NCBI GenBank assembly: GCA_033398695.1
Contig: CM065818.1
Location: forward strand, 55,770,001 to 55,834,000
Direction: 5' to 3'
DNA from: Orobanche coerulescens
Taxonomy: Eukaryota; Streptophyta; Magnoliopsida; Lamiales; Orobanchaceae
DNA length: 64,000 bases
The notes under the pieces were generated by a model that made no database searches, was not told the origin of the DNA, and saw only the letters and a list, made by a program, of their open reading frames with translations. Shown here piece by piece: positions 56,357 through 64,000 of this stretch (positions are counted from its first letter, which is position 1; each line of letters starts with the position of its first letter). Position numbers and translations under genes: made by a program.

Positions 56357-57603
56357 ATGGATAGAGCTGTAAGAGGACGCAGGGGAAGAGGCCGCAGTGC
56401 GGGTCGAATCCTTGGATCTCGTGTTAATACCTCCACGAATGCGAGGGATAACATTAGTTCATCAGATAGCGATGCTACTCATTCACCGGCAGATAATCAT
56501 TCACTATCAGGGAGTCGTACCCGAGATGCAGCTCAATCAGAAGGTGTTCGGGTTGACCCATTCACATTTATGCAGGGCATGATGGCCCAGATGACTCAGA
56601 TGATGCGGATAGTGGAGACCATGCAGACCTTGATGGTTCGTGGTCCACCGCAGCAAGGATTCTAGGTGCCGTTTCATGGACAGACTGGAGGAGTGAGTTA
56701 GATTGTTGGCGATATCTCTCGTCAGAGGCCGCCTACTTTTGAGGGTTCGTCGGAACCAGATGATATTGTTCATTGGCTTGAGCATTTTGATAAACTCTTC
56801 GACATGGTTCAGTGTATTGAAGAGAGTAAGGTGGCAGTAGCGGCTTGCTACTTGAGTAAGGGTGCTTATTCTTGGTGGCTTTCTGTGAAACCCACCGATC
56901 GTGATTGTGTTTGGAGCGAGTTGAAGACTCTCATGTTAGAGAGGTATTATCCGGCTCCACTTCGTGAAGCCAAGTTATCAGAGGTTTTAAACCCCGAACC
57001 CATCGAGGATGAGGGTGTTATCGTCATTGCTTAGAAGTTTCAGGGACTACTTTAGTTTGCTTCGTCTGTTATCCGTACTGAGGTGGATAAGATCAAGTAT
57101 TTTAGCAAGAGGCTAAATCCGCAGTTGAGGATGCAGTTGTTCAATCACAATTGTAATTCGTTTAGTGAGTTCATCGAGAAGGCTCTTGGAGCAGAGCTTT
57201 TGATTAGGGAGCTTGCTCGGAAGCACCCTTCAGTTTCTTCTGGTGAGAGGACTAGAATGCCGGTTCGTTCTGAGGGACATCGGACTCTAAAGTCTAGGAG
57301 ATTATTTTCTAGTCATCTTCGTACTCGGAAAGCATCTTCTTCTCAGGCTGCAAGTTCGACCGTTGTTTGCTATACTGTGATACAATAGGAAATCGCAGTA
57401 CCCGGTGCTCGATGCAGGCTGTTGTTTGTTTTCTATGTGGGAGGCAGGGACACCTTCAGAAATACTTCATGAGTTCTAGTGCCAGTAGATCTCGAGAGAG
57501 CTCGCAAACCTTGAGAGATTTTATTACTCCAGCCCATACGTCATCTAAGGGGTCCTATCAGGCTTCGAGATCCCGAGGTAAGGACATTCATCACCGGTAT
57601 TGA
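56357..57603 (+). pseudogene. G6 Gag (broken)
   Basis: The start MDRAVRGRRGRGRSAGR is basic and Gly-rich. The Gag core RQRPPTFEGSSEPDD...WLEHFDKLFDMVQC and YLSKGAYSWWLSVKP spans about 56720-56900, and EVDKIKYFSKRLNPQLRMQL lies at 57080-57130. The zinc knuckle CFLCGRQGHLQKYF lacks its last Cys. Several in-frame stops (about 56663 and 57030). No protease, RT or integrase follows, so the family is non-autonomous and would supply only a capsid. Confidence 0.85.
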
Positions 57604-58418
57604 AGCAAGTTAATTCTTGCTCGGTTTAGAGGATAATCATTCATTTCGTCATTGTTCATTCATACATATAATTCATTCATCATACATCAATCATGTTGAG
57701 ACTTTTAATTATCAAACTAATCATTCAATTCACGAGGAACAACGGTTCCAATCACATCATTTGAGCTATCACTCATTGCGTTATTATTTCACCTCGGTGA
57801 GTCATTCAGGATCCTTGTCGGATTTCTAGTCATTATCATTCATCATAGTCACTCTCGTTCTTATGACCTTCCGGGATCATATTAAGTGGTGAGTTCATAT
57901 TTGGGTCTTCCTTGAATCAATGAGATCGAGGGGATCAATGATTCGGATTAATTTTTAACTTCATATGCATTGTAGTATTGTGGTTGTGAACCATCTGTTG
58001 ATGATTTATCTTGTAATTATAGTAATTGAGAATCTTGGGATTTGGGTCATTTGATGTGATTTTCTTCCCTTTTGTGTTGTACCCGAGATTTCGTGATAAT
58101 CTGGGTAATTGTTCATTGCGATTCGAGATGTCAAGTCATGAGGACTTGGGCGTGCGATGGATATGGTCCCGAGGACTATATGTGCATTGTTGTTTTCCTT
58201 TTGAGGCGTCAATCAGTGTTTGTATGGGCGTCCGTTGCCGATGGGCGGGGTGTGTAGGTCGATGTTACGAGTCATGCGGTTGGCCCAGTTGTGGAGGCGA
58301 AGTGGTTCGTGATAAGGAGTATTCCTGGAGATGTTGTTTTCAGATCGTGATGGATAGTTCATATCCCGAGTTGTTTACCTTTAGTTTTGGGGACGAAACT
58401 CTTTTTAAGGGGGGAGTA
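57604..58418 (+). other. G6 noncoding region and polypurine tract
   Basis: No gene. The end has the chromovirus signature TTTGGGGACGAAACTC and a purine tract AAGGGGGGAGTA (58407-58418) next to the 3' LTR. Confidence 0.7.
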
Positions 58419-61400
58419 TGTAATACCCGGTTGTGAATTCATTATTATCATTCAGTAATTGTAACTCAAAAATTTTTCACTCAGTAATAATCATTCATCA
58501 TTCATATTCATTCAATTGTGTTCACCGTTTGGCGTACTTTGGAATCGTGTATCAGTTCTTATTCGTCATTCATCACTATTGAGATCGAGACGAGAATATC
58601 ATCATCATCAGCAGCAGCAGCATCATATTTAATAGTCTGTGTGTGAGGTAGCGCACGCTACGTACTCTTGTTAGCGCGCGCTAATTGAGTACAGGTAGCG
58701 CACCCTATAGCTCAACATTAGGACACGCTAGTGCTAGTGAGGCAGACAGTCCAAAAGGTACTGGGCTGAATTGGAGAATTGGTAGCGCACGCTAAGTCAG
58801 CATAGTAGCGTGCGCTAAGGCAAGCAGGGCAGAGGACAGTAGGTTCTGGACTCTAATATTGTGGACATCAACTATCAGGTAGCGCACGCTAACACAAGGT
58901 TAACGTACGCTAAAGAGGAGGCGTTAACGCACGCTACCAACTACGTAGCGCACGCTAACGATGCAGGCAGTGGGTACTGGACTACCCGGTGAACTCGCTA
59001 GCGCACGCTAATCATCGGAGCTAGCGCGCGCTAAACTGGGTTTTGTATAAATAAGACACTTCACTCTTCATTTCGTCATTTCTTCATTTCTCAACCATTC
59101 CGGACGATTTTTGGCGATTCGCGAAGATCTTTTTGAGCTACAATCATCTAGCATCATCTTCAATCTCCTAAATTAGATTAATCAACATTTAATCCGCTCA
59201 ATCACTCCAAATCAAGGTAACTTTTCATTGAACCTTGAATTTCAGGATTTGAGGGTTTTCTTCCCGATCTCTTTGAGTTAGCTTGCTATCATGTTGGAAT
59301 ATGATGAATATGGATTATCTACCTTGGATATATGTATTCTTACGGATTCACTAATGTAATTTCGGAATTTTTGAATATTTGGGGAATTGTTCATTAACAC
59401 CTTGAGTGTTGACTTTGGAATTTTGGGGATTTCGACTAGATGTTGTCGTAATCTCGAATGGAGTATTCCTAGTGGATTATTGATGGTGTTAATGATGTTT
59501 TGTTAGATTGAATCACTCATTGGAGGTTGGTTTTCGATATATTTGGGATTGGTTGTAAACAATGGAAGATTGTTTACAACGTGTTTGTTAGATTGCCCCA
59601 ATGAGTTGGGTAGTGTTGTATCGACTTTTTGAGTTGGTTGTGCTCATGCTTGATTCGTATATTAAGTGAATTGTTGGTACTTGTGTTATTCAAGGTTGTT
59701 CGAGCGGCCGATAATTCCATAAAGGACGTTGATTGTAGAAGGACTTTCTCGCCTTCGGTTTGAGGCAAGTTTTATACTTGTACTAGTCAACGAGATTAAT
59801 GTTATCATATATATGGATGAATATGTTGTATCATTCCGAGACGTAGTCTCTTCATGAAGTTCATTGATATTAAGAGATCGTTCGATACGATACTCTTCGG
59901 CAATTATGCCAAATGTTCATTATTGTTCGTTAATGGCCGGTTTAAGGCATTGGGATACTCTTTGATAATGTTATTGTCGATAGCCGGTTCGCGGTATCGA
60001 TGTATCAATTTTTGTTGTTGATATTGATGTCGATCTAAGAGATTGTTGTAATCATTGCTATTGATGTTGGTGTTTTGTCATTGATGTTGTTTTGGCCGAT
60101 TGAAGGCATTCACGTATTCGTTTCTCATCTTCGTCGTCGGTAACCGATTAAAGGTGCCGAGGCATTCGTTGTATCATTATTATCGGTTGGCCGTTCTAAG
60201 GCAATCGAGGTATTGAACAATCCGTCGTATCATTGTTATCGATTGGCCATTCTACGGCAATCGAGATATTAAATTGGGACTGTCGAGGATAGTTCATATC
60301 TGTTGTGTCATTGTTATCGATTGACCATTCTAAGGTAATCGAGGTATTGAATTGGGACCGCCAAGGACAGTGCCCATTCGTGAGTCATTATTGTCGTGTT
60401 GGCCGACTCAAGGCAGCACACTATCATTCTCGTGAATTCGGTAATCTTGGGATCGTTGCCGTTTGTGATTAATTGTGTTATGGAGGCTAGTCTCGGATAG
60501 TGCTAGATGGGTAAGTTTGGGGCTTGAACCTTCGCGGTTGGTTTCTTATCACCTACAGTTCAATAGGTCACGGTCACTGGGTGATCTAATTATGGGTAAG
60601 TTTGGGGCTTGAACCTTCGCGGTTTGTTTCCCAACACCTACAGTTCAGTAGGTCACGGTCACTGGGTGATCTCATTATGGGTAAGTTTGGGGCTTGAACC
60701 TTCGCGATTGTCTTCTCAGCACCTACAGTTCAGTAGGTCACAGTCACTGGATGATCTCATTATGGGTAAGTTTGGGGCTTGAACCTTTGTGGTTGGTTTC
60801 CCAACACCTACAGTTCAGTAGGTCACGGTCATTGGATGATCTCATTGTGATACGGCTTCGTACCGTGGCTTCGACCATCATTGTGATACAACTTCATGCC
60901 GTGGCTTCGGCCCTCATTGATACAGCTTCGGGCTGGTTTGGCTTCGGGCCATTGTGATGATTGTGATATTCGTCAGCTTCGGCTGAACGACTTTGAGGCC
61001 TTTGTGATGTCTTGGTATTTTCGTTGGAGCCTTCGGGCATGGTGATTCATATTTAATTTCAGTTCTGGGTTGGTTCATCTTCGTGTAATTCATTGTGATA
61101 TTCTATACTTATGGTTCGCCGTTGGGCACTTATGTTCTAACCTGTTGAACAGGAATTAATAGTATGCCGTGGGCATAGTGGTTTCACGAATGCTCGGTTC
61201 TTACTTTGGGTTGTGAGCATCTCGTATTATTATTATTGTGCCGTTTCATTCTGCCTTTGGATGCATATCATGTTGTACATGTATTTGATATTCATTATCT
61301 GAATGACTGACCCCGTGGGGGCGGAACATGTATTCACGTTTTAGGTGCTTGCGAGGAGAGAGTTGATACACAGGGGCATGATGATGGCGACGAGGCATTC

Positions 61401-61696
61401 GAGCGATACTAGTCCGAGTTGTTCATGTCGGTCAGACAGTTTGGAGTCCTCTAGTTTTGTCAGTGGTTGTCATTTTATATTACCCGAGCAAGGCTCGTGG
61501 GTGTTGTTGTATTTTCATTTTTGGCCATGTAGGCCCATCAATGCCGTTGAAATTCCTTATCGGAATATTGTGTCGGTCATCATAGTAAGGACTGTGATCT
61601 CCCTTGTTGATTAATTTGATATATTTTAGTCGTGTTCGCCTGGTGGATCTCCTGGTGTGGGGTCCACACTACTGTAATAATCCAATAGGATTTGCA
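58419..61696 (+). repeat. G6 3' LTR
   Basis: 3278 bp. Palindrome array 58649-59032, TATAAATA at 59046-59053, spaced motif series (about 59936-60415), and four 85-bp repeats starting 60509, 60594, 60679 and 60764. Shows the arrangement of the 5' LTR without S1. Confidence 0.92.
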
Positions 61697-62822
61697 CGAT
61701 GTGCCACTATACACCACGAATCCTTTGGTTCCTTGTCGTAAGACCAAAACTGGTGCCGAGATCAATCGACTTTGATTTCGTCAAAATTTGTTGACATGCC
61801 TCTTACCACGTATACTTCTTATCTTTCCTCAATAGGTTAGTCCGCAGTTGAGCTATCTTGGAAAAGCCTTCCACATACCGTCTGTAATAGCCTGCTAGAC
61901 CAAGAAAACTACGAACTTCCTTCATGTTCTTCGGAGGTAGCCAATCTCGGATAGCCACTGTCTTCTGTGGGTCCACACTAACTCCATCAACTGATATCAC
62001 ATGCCCAAGAAGAGTAACCTTAGACATCCGAAACTCGCATTTGGAAAATTTTCCATAGAGTTGTTCTCACCTCAGCGCATCGAGAAACTGGCGGAGATGG
62101 TACTCGTGTTCTTCGCGGTCACGGGAGTAAATCAGAATGTCATTGATGAAAACGACCACAAAATGATCCAGATAATCGAGTAAAACTCGATTAATTGATT
62201 CCATGAACACCGCCGGTGCGTTACTCAGTCCAAATGGCATCACCACCAACTCATAATGCCCATAGCGAGTACGAAAAGTTGTCTTCGAAATATCAGATTC
62301 TCGAATCCTCAACTGATGGTAACTGGATCTTAAGTCAATATTGTAAAGCACAGCGGCGCCTTGGAGTTGATCCAACAAATCATCAATACGAGGCAACAGA
62401 TATTTGTTCTTGATTATTACCTTGTTCAACTCACGGTAGTCGATACATAAACACAGGGATCCGTCCTTCTTTCGTACAAATAACACTGGTGCTCCCAAGG
62501 GGACGCACTAGGTTGAATATAACACTTCTTGGTCAAATCCTCGAGCTAACTCTTCAACTCTTGTATCTTAGTTGGAGCCATGCAATACGGTGCTTTTGAA
62601 AGCGGGGACGTATCTGGCTCTAACTCAATGGTAAACTCTACTACACGATATGGAGGTAAAACCGACAACTCATCTTGAAAACCATCTCGGTAGTCTAGGA
62701 CCACTGGAATATCGGCCAATTCAGTTGGTCGATCCACTGTCTTGGTCATGTAGCACCAATAACCAATACATCCTTGATTAAGCAGTTTCACACTGCTCTC
62801 ATTGAGTTGATGATTCTCCTGG
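61697..62822 (-). pseudogene. G4 reverse transcriptase (broken, active-site change)
   Basis: Read leftwards: [36 protein letters not shown] and YCMAPTKIQELK (about 62720-62550); then [35 protein letters not shown] and [13 protein letters not shown] (62498-62067), where the catalytic DD pair is ND; then [29 protein letters not shown] and the RNase H entry GTKGFVVYS next to G6. Frames change between blocks. Confidence 0.88.
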
Positions 62823-64000
62823 TGTAACACCCCCAATCCGCTCAGGGATATTACACGTCGTAGAACCTTTCCTCAAGGATCTACCAGGCTGGTAACAACA
62901 TATAACAACTCAACCATGCCTTTAAGGCTAAAATGACTCAGTAGACCGATTTGGTCTTTCAATAAATACTTACAACTCAATTACAAACACTTACCCACGC
63001 AGGGGTCAAAATACAATAAATTCCCGTACAACGGGGAAAAGATACTGCAGCGGAAAAGAAAATACAACTAGACCAATACGACATCAACGGATCCTCATGT
63101 GATTAGTATCGTTCATCTTTCATCATCCTTCGTGCCGACCCTGTGCTATGCTCCAAAAACCTGAATGCAAAAATAGACATCCACCCCCCGAATACTCGGG
63201 GGTTAGCAAAACTCCACTGTTTTGCTAGTGCAAATACAAAGTGCAAATACGAGCCATATAATTCAAGTTCCAAGAATAACAATAACCGGAAATCCTTAAA
63301 AATCCAAATGCGGCGAAAAGTACTTCCCGAGGCAAGAGTTTGGTAAAACATTCTAAAACCGAAAGGTCACAAATCAAGGGAAAACAATTTATAAAACCGT
63401 TTAAATGCCATCGAGAGTTTTGATAGAAAACAACTTAGGATTATCAAATCCTTATCTTTCCAAAAATCAACAGGGTCACAGGTCACAGCCCAAAGGTTTT
63501 GTTTTCGCAAATAGAAAACCGACAATAATACACAGGGTTGAAACCCACGTCACGCGTCCTCGACGGACATAAAATACACACGCACCCGTGAAGTTTCACT
63601 CGTGAATCCAGGTCGAAGCTAATGGAATTCCCTCCGTGGCCCCGTCGAACCCTCCCGAGGTGAGCAAACACATTCACAAAACATAAGCAACCGCACTCGT
63701 GAATCCAGGTCGAAGCCAATGGAATTCCCTCCGTGATCCCATCGGACCCTCCCGAGGTGAGCGAAAAACAATCACAAAATATACACACGTAGCGGTGAAG
63801 TTTCACTCGTGAACCCAGGTCGAAGCCATTGGAATTCCCTCCGTGGTCCCGTCGAACCCTCCCGAGGTGAGCAAACACATTCACAAAACATGTACACACA
63901 TCGCCTAGGACCGGGACGAAGCCACAAATCCCACTCTGTGATCCCGTCGGACCCCCCGAGCTGGCTAGCGAAATACTCAAGCACCACACGTCGCCTAGGA
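62823..64000 (-). mobile_element. G7: LTR of the G3 family, running off the window
   Basis: Starts TGTAACACCCCCAATCCGCT, the exact reverse complement of the G3 LTR end, and continues collinear: hairpin AGACCGATTTGGTCT (62943-62957) and double hairpin (63185-63225). The tandem block at 63575-63975 has CGTGAATCCAGGTCGAAGC units at 63601 and 63698 and a variant at 63808. Whether it is a solo LTR or part of a full element cannot be seen. Confidence 0.85.
63185..63225 (-). ncRNA. G7 LTR double hairpin
   Basis: CCCCCGAATACTCGGGGG and GCAAAACTCCACTGTTTTGC, separated by three bases, identical to S1. Confidence 0.65.

Larger units (their letters stand above)
49418..61696 (+). mobile_element. G6: gag-only LTR retrotransposon nested in G4
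   Basis: 5' LTR 49418-55637 (with S1 inside), primer site TGGTATCAGAG, decayed gag, no pol, purine tract, 3' LTR 58419-61696. Duplication CGACG (49413-49417) against CGATG (61697-61701), one substitution. The 3' LTR end has lost about 9 bp (GGATTTGCA instead of GGATTTGGGGGTGTTACA). It lies in the RNase H codons of G4. Confidence 0.9.
38088..62822 (-). mobile_element. G4: chromovirus carrying a MULE, G6 and G7 insertions
   Basis: The 3' LTR starts at 38088 (TGTATTACCCC) and ends near 47519. The minus-strand pol then runs 47536-49417 and resumes at 61697-62822, where G7 cuts it. The junctions fall inside one RNase H motif: QGLGYVLM on one side of G6, GTKGFVVYS on the other. Gag, protease, primer site and 5' LTR would lie beyond G7, outside the window. 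Confidence 0.85.

Overview
The window is an intergenic, repeat-choked stretch of a seed-plant nuclear genome (probably a eudicot; the species cannot be told). This rests on Tekay-like chromovirus polyproteins, tRNA-Asp- and tRNA-iMet-primed LTR elements with 1.5-3.3 kb LTRs, a Mutator-like element (MULE) with OTU and plant-mobile-domain (PMD) genes, a hAT fragment, Tourist-like MITE ends, and a plant LOG (cytokinin-activating) gene. I see no ordinary host gene outside mobile elements and no tRNA gene. Nearly all coding sequence is broken by frameshifts and stops.

Layout. (1) 1-14969: element E1, a non-autonomous, tRNA-Asp-primed LTR retrotransposon on the minus strand, cut by the left window edge. 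It is interrupted at 1174-10687 by G1, a complete but decayed gag-pol chromovirus with target duplication GGTTA. (2) 14970-23093: unassigned DNA, a chromovirus LTR (S2, 17554-20053), a duplicated 5S-rRNA-like segment with TA tracts, a truncated hAT element and ATTCG/TTA microsatellites. (3) 23094-37797: element E2, a second copy of the E family on the plus strand (target duplication TATGT). Its 3' LTR is split by G3 (28721-36915, duplication TGGTA), a chromovirus-like element without recognisable genes. (4) 38088-62822: element G4, a minus-strand chromovirus. Its 3' LTR contains a 6.4 kb MULE (38217-44654). Its pol region is split by G6 (49418-61696), a gag-only element whose 5' LTR holds the solo LTR S1 (49490-52419), which itself contains a Tourist-like MITE (49738-50144). 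(5) 62823-64000: G7, an LTR of the G3 family inserted in G4 and running off the window.

Most notable content. Both E elements lack gag-pol but carry an intronless, nearly full-length LOG-like reading frame with its own TATA box and leader, plus an unrecognised Cys-rich ORF that is open in E1. This looks like a retrotransposon family that captured a cytokinin-activation gene; both copies seen here are frameshifted.

A second theme is LTR promoter architecture. In the LTR families examined, the stretch just upstream of the TATA box is an array of short CG-cored inverted repeats (TTAGCG-nn-CGCTAA, TTACGGCCGTAA, TTACGTACGTAA, or GCCGTGTC/GACACGGC). Unrelated lineages share the same words. The arrays differ between sister LTRs more than the flanks do. 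Several LTR families also share a downstream double hairpin, and the E family has a triplicated 48-nt hairpin with a compensatory change.
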